The position numbers and the translations under genes were made by a program. A stretch of DNA of 36,269 nucleotides from Chlorobiaceae bacterium. Its GTDB lineage: Bacteria > Bacteroidota > Ignavibacteria > Ignavibacteriales > Ignavibacteriaceae. The DNA is taken from contig PNNF01000022.1 in NCBI GenBank assembly GCA_013824085.1, positions 1 through 36,269 of the forward strand, read 5' to 3'. Every line of letters begins with the position of its first letter. Within the stretch, counting starts at the first letter, position 1. The notes under the pieces were generated by a model. That model saw only the letters and a list, made by a program, of their open reading frames with translations, searched no databases and had not been told where the DNA came from. This document shows, piece by piece, positions 23,561 to 32,622 of the stretch.

Positions 23561-26269
23561 ATGAAAAAAATCTGCTTACATATTTTTATCTTTTTATTTC
23601 TGTTTTCACCGTCAATCCTTCCGCAAGATTCCATAAGAATTTTAAAATTTGATTATGTCGAAAAAAAACTTCCTTTCGGATTAACAAAAAAAATCCCCGC
23701 TCAAAAACCTGTTGTTGGGTTAGCGTTGAGTGGCGGCGGTGCGAGGGGATTGGCACAAATTGGTGTACTCAAAGTTTTTGATGAATATAACATTCCGATC
23801 GATTTAATTGTTGGAACAAGCATGGGCTCTATTGTCGGCGGGCTTTATTCAAGCGGTTACGAAGTGGATGAACTTGATTCAATTGCAAAAACTATTGCTT
23901 GGGAAGATCTCTTAACTGTTGGAAAAAAAACTGACAGGCGTTCTCTTTTTGTTGATCAAAAAATTTCTGAAGATAAAGCAGTTTTTACTCTTCGGCTAGA
24001 TGGATTTAAACCGGTGCTTCCTACATCAATAAATGATGGACAAAAATTTGCAAATTATTTAAATTTGTTAGTCCTTCAAGCTCCCACAAAAGTTGAAGAT
24101 TCATTCGATGATATTGAAATAAAATTTCGTGCAGTTAGCACTAATCTCGAAACTGGTGAGCCAGCGATAATCTCACGAGGTAGTTTAAGTCAAGCGATGC
24201 GCGCAAGCTCAAGCGTAACATTTTTTTTAACACCCGTAAAAATTGATTCGCTACTTTTAGTCGATGGTGGACTTGTCGCAAACATTCCCGCAAAAATTAC
24301 GAAAGAACTTGGTGCCGAATTTGTAGTTGCAGTTAATACTACAAGTCAGTTGAACAATCGTGAACAATTAGAATTGCCTTGGTTCGTTGCCGACCAGATA
24401 GTTAGTATTCCGATGAGGTTGTTGAATGAAAATCAATTGCAATACGCTGATTTTGTCATTGAGCCAGATTTTCAAAATCAAATTTCTACAGAATTTTCAG
24501 AGATCGATTCGATTATTTTAATCGGTTACAATGAAGCAAAAAAAAATATAAAATATTTGAAACACCAACTTGATTCAATTTTTATTTCAAGGCTTCACGA
24601 AAATAATTTTTATCTAAATAATATTGTAATTGATACAGCAAAAAATATCGGCAGAGAATTCTTAAAAAAATATCTAACAAAAGATTCAGTTGCATCATCC
24701 GAAATACTTTTTGATCTCCATAAAATAAATCAGGAAGGATACTTCAACAATCTAAGAGCCGTAATTATAAATAGGAACGGAAATAATTTTATCTCGTTTG
24801 ACTATGATGAACCCTTCTTAATAAAGGAGATTGAAGTTGAGGACATTACTCTTTTAGCAGAAGTAGAGATTCAAAATATTTTTCAAAACTTAGAAGGAAC
24901 ACCTTATTCGGGAGAGAAAGTTTTATCTGCGATAAAAAAATTATTGTTACAATATCGGAAAAACGGTTTCTCTTTAGCTGAGCTTAAAGAAGTAAAATTT
25001 GATGAGGCAAGTGGAGTATTAAGATTAAGAATCAATGAAGGAAAAATTGATTCAATAATAATATTAGGAAACCATGTAACAAATGCGACAGTAATTTATA
25101 GAGAGCTTCCAATCAGTGTTGGCGATTTATTTCTTTATGAAAATGTTCAACAGGGCATGACAAATCTTAGAAGCACAAATTTATTTGAGAATGTAAATAT
25201 TGATATTGAAGAAATTAATGGAACTAATTTATTAGTGATTGAAGTTCAAGAGAAGACAACAAACGTTGCACGCTTCGGATTTAAGATTGATAATGAAAGT
25301 CGTGCCCAGCTTAGTGTTGATGTTCGTGATGAAAATATTTTTGGAACTGGAACTGAATTAGGATTGATGTTTTTCATTTCTAACAAAGAACGCTCAACAG
25401 TATTTGAACATAAAGCAAATCGAGTTTTTAATACTTATCTAACTTTTAATTTCAACGCTTATTATAAACTAATTGATGCGCTTAGCTATCGATACGAACC
25501 AACTTTTAATCCAAAGACGTTTAATAGAATTAGCTTCGGTGAATACAGGCAAATTTATTATGGTGCATCATTCTCTTTAGGCACACAAGTTAGAAGACTT
25601 GGGAATTTAATTTTTACTGGTCGATATGAAATTAATGAAGTAAAAAATTTGCATCAAGCAACTGTAAATCCTTACAACATTACTATACTGAGCTTAAGAG
25701 CTTCATCAACAATTGATACTCAAGATAAATATCCATATCCAACAACGGGATTAAGATTCAACGTTTACTATGAAACCGCTCAAGAATTATTGGGAAGCAA
25801 AATTGGTTTTTCTAATCTTGGACTTGAATACAAAGGCTACTTTACATTGGCGAAGTCGCATACTTTTTCGTCAAGTTTGAAATTAGGTTTTGCTGACAAA
25901 ACTCTTCCGTTGTCAAAACAATATTCGCTCGGTGGACAAAATTCTTTTTTTGGAATGCGCCAAGACGAGTATAGAGGAAGACAAATTTTTGTAACTTCAT
26001 ACGAATACCAATATCATCTTCCCGTGAAAATATTTTTTGATACTTATTTAATGATTCGTTATGACTTAGGCTCGATGTGGAATGTTCAAGAAGCGATTAG
26101 ATTTAAAGACTTAAAACATGGAGTTGGTGCAACTTTATCTTTTGATACTCCGATTGGTCCTGCTGACTTTTCAGTTGGCAGAAGTTTTTTGCTTTTGAGA
26201 AATCCAAATGAAACGATAATTAATTATGGTCCGATAAATTTTTATTTTTCAATCGGATATTATTATTAG
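23561..26269 (+). CDS. Patatin-like phospholipase with POTRA and outer-membrane barrel
   Basis: This 902-residue exported protein is of the PlpD-like type. A signal peptide (KKICLHIFIFLFLFSPSILPQ) precedes a patatin domain. The patatin domain has an oxyanion loop GGGARG near 60, the nucleophile elbow GTSMG with Ser87, and Asp235 in VDGGLVANIP, so the Ser-Asp dyad is complete. Residues about 425-580 contain POTRA-like repeats (including IDSIIILGNHVTNATVIYRE). The rest is a 16-strand-type Omp85 barrel (GQNSFFGMRQDEYRGRQIF near the end, terminus FYFSIGYYY). Family members present a lipase at the cell surface or in the periplasm. It is probably transcribed alone, between a terminator upstream and another downstream. 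Confidence 0.92.
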   Translation: MKKICLHIFIFLFLFSPSILPQDSIRILKFDYVEKKLPFGLTKKIPAQKPVVGLALSGGGARGLAQIGVLKVFDEYNIPIDLIVGTSMGSIVGGLYSSGYEVDELDSIAKTIAWEDLLTVGKKTDRRSLFVDQKISEDKAVFTLRLDGFKPVLPTSINDGQKFANYLNLLVLQAPTKVEDSFDDIEIKFRAVSTNLETGEPAIISRGSLSQAMRASSSVTFFLTPVKIDSLLLVDGGLVANIPAKITKELGAEFVVAVNTTSQLNNREQLELPWFVADQIVSIPMRLLNENQLQYADFVIEPDFQNQISTEFSEIDSIILIGYNEAKKNIKYLKHQLDSIFISRLHENNFYLNNIVIDTAKNIGREFLKKYLTKDSVASSEILFDLHKINQEGYFNNLRAVIINRNGNNFISFDYDEPFLIKEIEVEDITLLAEVEIQNIFQNLEGTPYSGEKVLSAIKKLLLQYRKNGFSLAELKEVKFDEASGVLRLRINEGKIDSIIILGNHVTNATVIYRELPISVGDLFLYENVQQGMTNLRSTNLFENVNIDIEEINGTNLLVIEVQEKTTNVARFGFKIDNESRAQLSVDVRDENIFGTGTELGLMFFISNKERSTVFEHKANRVFNTYLTFNFNAYYKLIDALSYRYEPTFNPKTFNRISFGEYRQIYYGASFSLGTQVRRLGNLIFTGRYEINEVKNLHQATVNPYNITILSLRASSTIDTQDKYPYPTTGLRFNVYYETAQELLGSKIGFSNLGLEYKGYFTLAKSHTFSSSLKLGFADKTLPLSKQYSLGGQNSFFGMRQDEYRGRQIFVTSYEYQYHLPVKIFFDTYLMIRYDLGSMWNVQEAIRFKDLKHGVGATLSFDTPIGPADFSVGRSFLLLRNPNETIINYGPINFYFSIGYYY

Positions 26270-26291
26270 AAGTGTTTGGTTTTTTAAGATT

Positions 26292-26338
26292 CCCTATCTG
26301 CCTGTTGTAACAAGCAAATAGGGATTTTTATTTTTTTT
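26292..26338 (+). terminator. Terminator after the patatin-barrel gene
   Basis: CCCTAT at 26292-26297 pairs with ATAGGG at 26318-26323. Inside, a second stem (GC-x-TGTT with AACA-x-GC) forms around a 2-nt loop. A T-rich run interrupted by one A follows to 26338. The T-run is on the plus side only, so it mainly serves the upstream gene and not the convergent glutamine synthetase. Confidence 0.7.
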
Positions 26339-26356
26339 AGAACTGTTGTTTCTGAA

Positions 26357-27736
26357 TTATAAATTAAAGTATAACTTAAATTCAAATGGATGTGGCATTG
26401 TGCCTATTGAACGAATATCTTCCTGTTTAATTTTAACCCATTGATTTAACAACTCATCAGTAAAAATATTTCCTCTTCGTAAAAAATCATTATCACTTTT
26501 TAATGCATCAAGTGATTCGTCTAAATTTCTTGGAAGAAACTTTATATTATCTTTTAAGTATTCATCAACATTTTTGTCGTATGGTCCGAATCCTTCTTTA
26601 ACAGGATCAATTTTATTTACGACGCCATCAATTCCAGCCAATAGAATCGCGGATAAACAGAAATATGGATTTGCAGTTGCATCGGGTGGTCGATATTCAA
26701 ATCTTGTTTCATCGGGATTAGAAACATATTTAGGAATTCGAATTGCACTTGCACGATTTCCTTGTCCATAAGTTAATCCAACGGGAGCTTCAAATCCCGG
26801 CACGAGTCTCTTGTAAGAATTTGTACTTGGATTTGTAAATGCAGAAAGTGCAGAACCATGTTTTAAAATTCCACCAATAAAAAATCTACCAAGTTCATTA
26901 ATATTTCCGTATTCACCTTTTTTATAGAAGGCATTTTTTCCTTTTTTTGAAAGGAACAAATGTAAGTGCATTCCGTTGCCCGCTTGGTGATACATCGGCT
27001 TTGGCATAAATGTAACATATAAATCTTTTTTGCGCGCGAAATTGAACAACGCATATTTAGCTGTTATTATATGGTCAGCAGTTAATAATAAATCAGTAAA
27101 ATATGTTTCGATTTCTTGCTGTCCTCTTTCACCAACTTCGTGATGATGATATTTTACTTTGATTCCAAATTGTTTTAATATTTTACATGCTTCATCTCTG
27201 AAATCATCATACACATCAAATGGATTTGCTGCGTGATAAGCATTGCGATGAAATTCTTCACCGTGCTCAATTTCATAAAATGATGACGCTGTTCTTGTAT
27301 CGTATTTAACTTTTGAAAAAATATAAAATTCAAATTCTGGTCCCCAAAATGATTGGTCGCAACCCGTAGTTTCAAATAGAATTTTTTCGGTTTGCTTTGC
27401 GATTAGTCTTCCATCCTGTTTGAATGGAGTTTTGTGTCCATCTGCTAAATGAATGTTACAATAAAAACTTAGAGTCGGAGCATCTCTAAAAGGATCAATA
27501 ACAGCAGTAGTTAAATCGGGTATCAAAATCATGTCACTGTTTTCAACTTTACGGAAGCCATAACTTGAGCCATCAAAACCAACGCCCTCTCTTAATAGTG
27601 TCGATAAAAGATTATCTGTAACTGGTAATGAGATGTGGTGCAGTCTTCCCGTTAAGTCAACACTTTTCAGATCAATAACTTCAATTTTATGTTTGCTGAT
27701 TAATTGATTGCAAGATGAAATGAGATTTGTTGCCAT
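26357..27736 (-). CDS. glnA: Glutamine synthetase, type I
   Basis: This enzyme makes glutamine from glutamate, ammonia and ATP; type I enzymes are dodecamers. The 459-residue protein has the beta-Grasp part with GVGFDGSSYGF and the metal/ATP site WGPEFEFYIF. Further motifs are GQQEIETYF, NGMHLHLFL, the latch NPSTNSYKRLVPGFEAPVG, NRASAIRIP and RFEYRPPDATANPY. It lacks the NLYDLP adenylylation loop of the GSI-beta enzymes, so covalent AMP control is unlikely and feedback or transcriptional control is more probable. ATG start; the upstream region (27780-27790) holds a short dyad GAAAT-A-ATTTC of unknown meaning. No glnB or amtB lies nearby. Confidence 0.95.
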   Translation of the reverse strand: MATNLISSCNQLISKHKIEVIDLKSVDLTGRLHHISLPVTDNLLSTLLREGVGFDGSSYGFRKVENSDMILIPDLTTAVIDPFRDAPTLSFYCNIHLADGHKTPFKQDGRLIAKQTEKILFETTGCDQSFWGPEFEFYIFSKVKYDTRTASSFYEIEHGEEFHRNAYHAANPFDVYDDFRDEACKILKQFGIKVKYHHHEVGERGQQEIETYFTDLLLTADHIITAKYALFNFARKKDLYVTFMPKPMYHQAGNGMHLHLFLSKKGKNAFYKKGEYGNINELGRFFIGGILKHGSALSAFTNPSTNSYKRLVPGFEAPVGLTYGQGNRASAIRIPKYVSNPDETRFEYRPPDATANPYFCLSAILLAGIDGVVNKIDPVKEGFGPYDKNVDEYLKDNIKFLPRNLDESLDALKSDNDFLRRGNIFTDELLNQWVKIKQEDIRSIGTMPHPFEFKLYFNL

Positions 27737-27969
27737 ATTGTTTTTTTGTTTGTGAGAGTAATTGTGATTTAGTTATAAACGAAATAATTTCTTTCTGAAA
27801 ATTAACTAAACTTATTCACTTCTCAAATCTAATCCGATTTAATAATTACTGAGTGAGGATGTAATTTATTTCGGTCTAACTTTTTTTGGAGAAAATTTTT
27901 CAGTTGGGGGGAGTAATGAAAAAAACGAAAGACATTTCTCTCATCAACTCGCACCCATAAAAATATTCG

Positions 27970-29217
27970 CTAATGTTTTTCTTCCCAGACTTTACAAATT
28001 TCTACAATTAATTTAACAGCCATTTCCATATCTTGAATAGAAACCCATTCTGTCTTTGAGTGAAACGCATGTTCGCCTGCAAAAATATTTGGAGTTGGCA
28101 ATCCCATAAATGAAAGTCTTGAGCCATCTGTTCCGCCACGTATTGGGTGAACAAGAGGAGTTATTCCTAATCGTAACATTGCTTCCTTAGCGTAATCACT
28201 AACTTGTGGATGATGCTGAAGAATATATTTCATGTTTTTATACTGATTAATAATCTGATGAGAAACTCTTGCACCCGGAAATTGTTTTACAATTTCTTCA
28301 GCTTTTGAGATTAGAAAATCTTCATACTCTTTTAATTTTTCTTGTTCAAAATCTCTTATGATAAATTTTACTGTTGTTAATTCTTCATTTCCATTAATGA
28401 TGAAAGGATGAACATATCCTTCGCGCCCTTCAGTAGTTTCAGGCGAGAATGAATCTTTTGGCAACGACTCAATAAATTTTGCAGCGAGCTTAATCGAGTT
28501 TATCATTTTCCCTTTTGCGTATCCGGGATGAATATTTTTTCCATGAAAATTTAGCACGAGTGCATCGGCTGAAAAAGTTTCAGTTTCAATTTCACCGCGT
28601 GTTTGTCCATCAACCGTGTATGCGTAACTTGCACCGAATTTTTTCACATCGAATTTTTCTGTTCCTCTTCCAATCTCTTCATCAGGAGTGAAACAAATTT
28701 TTATTGTGCCATGCTTAACTTCGGGATGCGTTAATAAATAATTTACCGCATCAACAATTTCTGCAACTCCAGCTTTATTATCAGCTCCAAGCAACGTAGA
28801 GCCATCTGAGGTAATAATATCAAAGCCAATCATTGTTTGAAGATCGGGATTTTCATTTGCTTTTATTATTTGATCATCTTTCGGTAAAACAATATCGCCG
28901 CCTTGATAATTTTTATGAATGATTGGATTTACATTTTCGCCAGAAACTGCAGGAGAAGTATCAACGTGAGAGATAAAACCAATTACTGGAACCTCTTTGT
29001 CAACGTTTGATGGCAGTGTAGCAATTACGTATCCGTTCTCATCCATATGTGCGTCAGTGAGTCCAAGCTGTTTCAACTCATCGGCGAGTGCTTGAGATAA
29101 TATTTTTTGTTTTGAAGTACTCGGAAAAGTTGTAGCATTGTCATCTGATTGTGTATCGTATTTTACATAATTTAAAAATCTGTCAACACAAATAAATTGA
29201 TATTTTGGATCGAACAT
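27970..29217 (-). CDS. pepT: Peptidase T (aminotripeptidase)
   Basis: PepT is a cytosolic di-zinc M20B peptidase that releases N-terminal residues from tripeptides. The 415-residue length matches the E. coli enzyme (408). Zinc and catalytic positions are His84 and Asp86 (SHVDTSP), Asp146 (LLGADNKAG), Glu180/Glu181 (FTPDEEIGRG), Asp203 (YTVDGQ) and His386 (GEHAFHSKTEW). The lid-domain motif PIRGGTDGSRLSFMG is intact. GGAG is 6 nt before the ATG. It lies 233 bp upstream of glnA on the same strand, and the gap includes a separate leader, so it need not be co-transcribed with glnA. Confidence 0.95.
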   Translation of the reverse strand: MFDPKYQFICVDRFLNYVKYDTQSDDNATTFPSTSKQKILSQALADELKQLGLTDAHMDENGYVIATLPSNVDKEVPVIGFISHVDTSPAVSGENVNPIIHKNYQGGDIVLPKDDQIIKANENPDLQTMIGFDIITSDGSTLLGADNKAGVAEIVDAVNYLLTHPEVKHGTIKICFTPDEEIGRGTEKFDVKKFGASYAYTVDGQTRGEIETETFSADALVLNFHGKNIHPGYAKGKMINSIKLAAKFIESLPKDSFSPETTEGREGYVHPFIINGNEELTTVKFIIRDFEQEKLKEYEDFLISKAEEIVKQFPGARVSHQIINQYKNMKYILQHHPQVSDYAKEAMLRLGITPLVHPIRGGTDGSRLSFMGLPTPNIFAGEHAFHSKTEWVSIQDMEMAVKLIVEICKVWEEKH

Positions 29218-29425
29218 TATTACTCCATTTTTTTCATGAATTAATTGTTACAAAGTTCCGACAGATTTAATTCAAAGCAAAACAAAAAATTTTATTCTGC
29301 TCCATTAATTCAAAATATTTCCGAAAACTCAAAGGAAAAAAAATATTCTTGAACAATACCAATTTTTTAATTTCTTTTTAATAGATACTTTTTGCTAAAT
29401 TTATAGTCTAAAAAGGAAAAAAAAT

Positions 29426-29923
29426 ATGACTATCTACGCAATAATGTTAGTTGTTCACGTTCTTTCAGCAGTTATTTGGCTTGGCTTGTTGCCGACTGAT
29501 TATTTCTTTAGAGGAGAAATAAAGAAAAATAAAAATTTGAGTGGAGAAAAGAAATTAATTTCTCTCTGGTTAAAAATTTCTAACATTTCTGGAATGATTG
29601 GTTTAACAGGTGTTTTGGTTACTGGATTTTTTCTAACTATGCAATTTGGATATGGATTTTTTCAATTTGCTGATGGAGGTGGGAATCATTGGCTCTACAC
29701 AAAACAATTTCTTACAGTTATTTTAATTTTAATTATCGGAATTTTAATTATTCCTACTGCAAAAAAATTACGCATTGCAATTGGTAGTGAACTTGAATCA
29801 ACAAATAATTTAAGTGAAGAAGTTTATTCAAATTTTAATAAATTAAAAAATCTTTTGACAGTAATGAATATTCTCGTCCTTGTTAATTTCTTGCTTGCTT
29901 TATCAAGAAGATTTATTGCTTAG
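29426..29923 (+). CDS. Four-TM membrane protein, CopD/DUF2269-like
   Basis: This 165-residue integral membrane protein has four predicted helices, at about 3-24, 52-74, 91-110 and 140-160. A conserved-looking histidine in the first (VVHVLSAVIWLGLLP) is followed by a polar loop. The H-x-L-S-A-x-[IV]-W-L-G pattern recalls CopD / DUF2269-type proteins, some of which bind haem or copper. The match is by eye and only moderate. It stands alone between pepT and dxr, with AAAGGAAAA upstream of ATG 29426. Confidence 0.65.
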   Translation: MTIYAIMLVVHVLSAVIWLGLLPTDYFFRGEIKKNKNLSGEKKLISLWLKISNISGMIGLTGVLVTGFFLTMQFGYGFFQFADGGGNHWLYTKQFLTVILILIIGILIIPTAKKLRIAIGSELESTNNLSEEVYSNFNKLKNLLTVMNILVLVNFLLALSRRFIA

Positions 29924-29994
29924 AAATTTTAATTTAGTGAATTGTTTTATCTTCAAAATTGTTTTGAATAGTTGTTATATTAATTAGAGATTAG

Positions 29995-31140
29995 ATGAAA
30001 AGAGTTTTAATATTAGGTTCGACGGGCTCCATTGGTATAAATACTTTGAACGTTATCAGAGAATTTCCCGAATTATTTTCAGTTGAGGGGCTTTCCGTAA
30101 ATTCTGGAATCGATATTCTTGAACAACAGATAAACGAATTTAAACCGCGTGTTGTTTGTGTTTGCGAAGAAAAATTTGCAGTTGAATTAAAGAAGAGAAT
30201 TGGTAACAAATGTGAAGTGCTTTCGGGAAAAAGCGGATTAGTAAAAATTGCTGCAGATTACGATTACGATATTTTAGTTGGTGCAATGGTTGGCTTTTCA
30301 GGATTAGAACCTACGCTTGAAGCAATTAAAAAAGGAAAGCGAATTGCTTTAGCTAATAAAGAAACTTTAGTCGTTGCGGGTGAAATTGTAACTAAGCTTT
30401 GCAAAGAATTTGGCTCTGAAATAATTCCTGTTGACTCAGAACACTCTGCAATTTTTCAATGCCTCGTTGGTGAAAAAATTTCCGAAGTTTCTAAACTTAT
30501 TTTAACAGCTTCTGGTGGACCTTTTTTAACTCGAGCAAAAGAAGAATTTAAAAAAGTAACACTTGAAGAAGCATTGAATCATCCCAACTGGAAAATGGGA
30601 AATAAAATTTCGATAGACTCTGCAACTATGATGAATAAAGGGCTTGAAGTAATTGAAGCTCATTGGTTGTTTAATCTTTCTAAAGAACAAATTGAAGTTG
30701 TCATTCATCCACAATCAATAATTCATTCGATGGTTGAGTTTGTTGATGGATCAATAAAAGCACAATTAAGTTTGCCTGATATGAGATTACCGATTCAGTA
30801 TGCACTTACTTTTCCAGAAAGACTGAAAGCTGAATTTGTAAAAACTAATTTTGCAGCAATAAAAAATATGACATTTTTTGAGCCCGATTTTGATAAATTT
30901 GAATGTTTGAATTTGGCTTATCAAGTTCTGCAAGCTGGTGGAACTACTCCTTGTATTCTAAACGCATCTAATGAAGTGGCTGTTGAAAAATTTTTACAAG
31001 GAAAAATTAAATTCTCTCAAATAAGTGAAATAAATAAAAGAGCACTTGATGAGATTGAGAATCACTTATTGCCCGATCTCGAGACAATATTTGAATGCGA
31101 TAATGTGACGAGAGAATTTTCTGAAAAATTGATTGATTAA
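29995..31140 (+). CDS. dxr: 1-deoxy-D-xylulose 5-phosphate reductoisomerase
   Basis: Dxr catalyses the first committed step of the MEP isoprenoid pathway, using NADPH and a divalent metal. The 381-residue protein begins with the nucleotide-binding LGSTGSIG. It carries ALANKETLVVAGE, the metal/substrate site PVDSEHSAIFQ, TASGGPF, HPNWKMGNKISIDSATMMNKGLEVIEA and HPQSIIHSMVEF. A possible promoter -10 (TATATT, 29976-29981) lies close to the ATG. rseP follows 9 nt after the stop with GGAGA, so the two are an operon. The pathway supplies precursors for the UppS encoded 23 kb upstream. Confidence 0.97.
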   Translation: MKRVLILGSTGSIGINTLNVIREFPELFSVEGLSVNSGIDILEQQINEFKPRVVCVCEEKFAVELKKRIGNKCEVLSGKSGLVKIAADYDYDILVGAMVGFSGLEPTLEAIKKGKRIALANKETLVVAGEIVTKLCKEFGSEIIPVDSEHSAIFQCLVGEKISEVSKLILTASGGPFLTRAKEEFKKVTLEEALNHPNWKMGNKISIDSATMMNKGLEVIEAHWLFNLSKEQIEVVIHPQSIIHSMVEFVDGSIKAQLSLPDMRLPIQYALTFPERLKAEFVKTNFAAIKNMTFFEPDFDKFECLNLAYQVLQAGGTTPCILNASNEVAVEKFLQGKIKFSQISEINKRALDEIENHLLPDLETIFECDNVTREFSEKLID

Positions 31141-31149
31141 GGAGATATA

Positions 31150-32511
31150 ATGGAAGAAATACTTTATTTTATAATTACTATAGGCATCTTAGTTTTTGTC
31201 CATGAGTTTGGACATTTTGCTGCTGCCAAGATGAGCGGGATGAGAGTTGATGCATTCGCTATCGGTTTTGGTTATCGACTTTTTGGCTACAATAAAAAAA
31301 CTGGTTTCTCGTTTGGTAGATTAGAAAAAGATTTTGACTGCGAAGGGAAGACTGATTACAGATTGTGTCTGCTTCCTTTGGGCGGGTATGTTAAAATTGC
31401 TGGAATGGTTGACGAAAGCATGGATACTGAATTTGCTAAACAACCACCAAAAGATTATGAGTTCAGAGCGAAGTCAACACCCAAGAAAATTTTTGTTATC
31501 ACCGCTGGAGTGTTGATGAATCTGCTGTTAGCAGTTTTAATTTTCTGGGGAATTAATTTCTTTCACGGAAAAAACTTTTCTAAAACTACAACTATCGCAC
31601 AAGTTGATCAAAATAGCCCCGCAGACTCCGCAGGTTTCAAATCTGGCGATAAAATTTTATCAATAAATGGTGTCGAAATAAATTATTGGGAAGAAGTTCG
31701 CACTTCAATTTTTATTAATGAATTAGGAAAAGATCTGGACGTTGTTGTCTCAAGAGATGGAAACAATGTTGAGTTAAATATTCCAAGAAAAATAATTCCA
31801 AGAGATGAGTCAACCGGATTGTTCCTTGTAGCTGCAGGACTAAAACCAGCTATTGCAGATGTTCTACAAAATTCTCCCGCAGATTCTGCAGGAATAAAAC
31901 CCGGCGATATTTTCTTAACCATCAATGGAACTGAATTAAACAGCATTCCTCAGACTCAAGCAATTATTACTTCAAAAAAACTTGATACAATTTCGCTCGC
32001 TTATTTAAGAGGAGTTGATACAATACAAACTGTTGCAGTTCCAAACAAAGATGGAAAAATCGGTATTGCACTTGGTGGTTATGCTTTCTTAGGTGAAACA
32101 GAAAAAATTACTTATGGTTTCTTCGCATCGTTTAGTATGGCTGGAAGCGATATTGTAAGAATGACACAACTAACATTTTTAATGCTCGGAAAAGTTATTA
32201 GTGGCGATATCCAATTCGGACAAGCATTTGGTGGGCCAATTAAAATCGCACAGTTCGCAGCTCGCTCTGCGGACTCTGGAATAATGAGTTTCTTGATGTT
32301 CCTTGCTCTCTTGAGTTTAAGTTTAGCTATTATTAACATTCTTCCATTTCCTGTTCTTGACGGCGGACATTTAATAATAATAATTATTGAAGGAATTGCG
32401 AAAAGAGAAATTCCAATAAAAATAAAAATCGCCATACAAAATTTTGGAGTAGTGTTGTTACTGCTTCTAATGGCGTTTATTATTTATAATGATATTATCG
32501 GACTCAAGTAA
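31150..32511 (+). CDS. rseP: Site-2 intramembrane metalloprotease RseP
   Basis: This 453-residue zinc metalloprotease cleaves membrane-anchored regulators and remnant signal peptides inside the inner membrane. The first TM helix holds the active site HEFGH (His18, Glu19, His22). The other ligand motif, N-I-L-P-F-P-V-L-D-G-G-H with Asp404, is in the last part. Two PDZ domains lie between (about 145-215 and 225-300), each with an NSPADSAG-[FI]-K-[SP]-GD carboxylate-binding loop. GGAGA precedes the ATG. It is co-transcribed with dxr, the classic neighbour. No sigma/anti-sigma pair is in view, so its natural substrate here is unknown. Confidence 0.96.
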   Translation: MEEILYFIITIGILVFVHEFGHFAAAKMSGMRVDAFAIGFGYRLFGYNKKTGFSFGRLEKDFDCEGKTDYRLCLLPLGGYVKIAGMVDESMDTEFAKQPPKDYEFRAKSTPKKIFVITAGVLMNLLLAVLIFWGINFFHGKNFSKTTTIAQVDQNSPADSAGFKSGDKILSINGVEINYWEEVRTSIFINELGKDLDVVVSRDGNNVELNIPRKIIPRDESTGLFLVAAGLKPAIADVLQNSPADSAGIKPGDIFLTINGTELNSIPQTQAIITSKKLDTISLAYLRGVDTIQTVAVPNKDGKIGIALGGYAFLGETEKITYGFFASFSMAGSDIVRMTQLTFLMLGKVISGDIQFGQAFGGPIKIAQFAARSADSGIMSFLMFLALLSLSLAIINILPFPVLDGGHLIIIIIEGIAKREIPIKIKIAIQNFGVVLLLLLMAFIIYNDIIGLK

Positions 32512-32622
32512 TTTTTTAAGAATTTTTTTTAGGATTAACAAGCATTTATAAAAACGTAAATATATTTATGTCCTCTATTTTCTCTTTATTAATTTATCGA
32601 AAAGTAGTTTTTAGTTTTAATT

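Noticed and set aside
27916-27960. 14-codon reading frame MKKTKDISLINSHP preceded by GGGGGGAG
   Set aside because: The Shine-Dalgarno-like run is only 2 nt from the ATG, the peptide is tiny, and it resembles nothing known; not enough to call a gene.
29941-29994. Promoter for dxr (TATATT at 29976)
   Set aside because: The best -35 match (TTCAAA) agrees at only four of six positions; mentioned under dxr but not listed as a feature.
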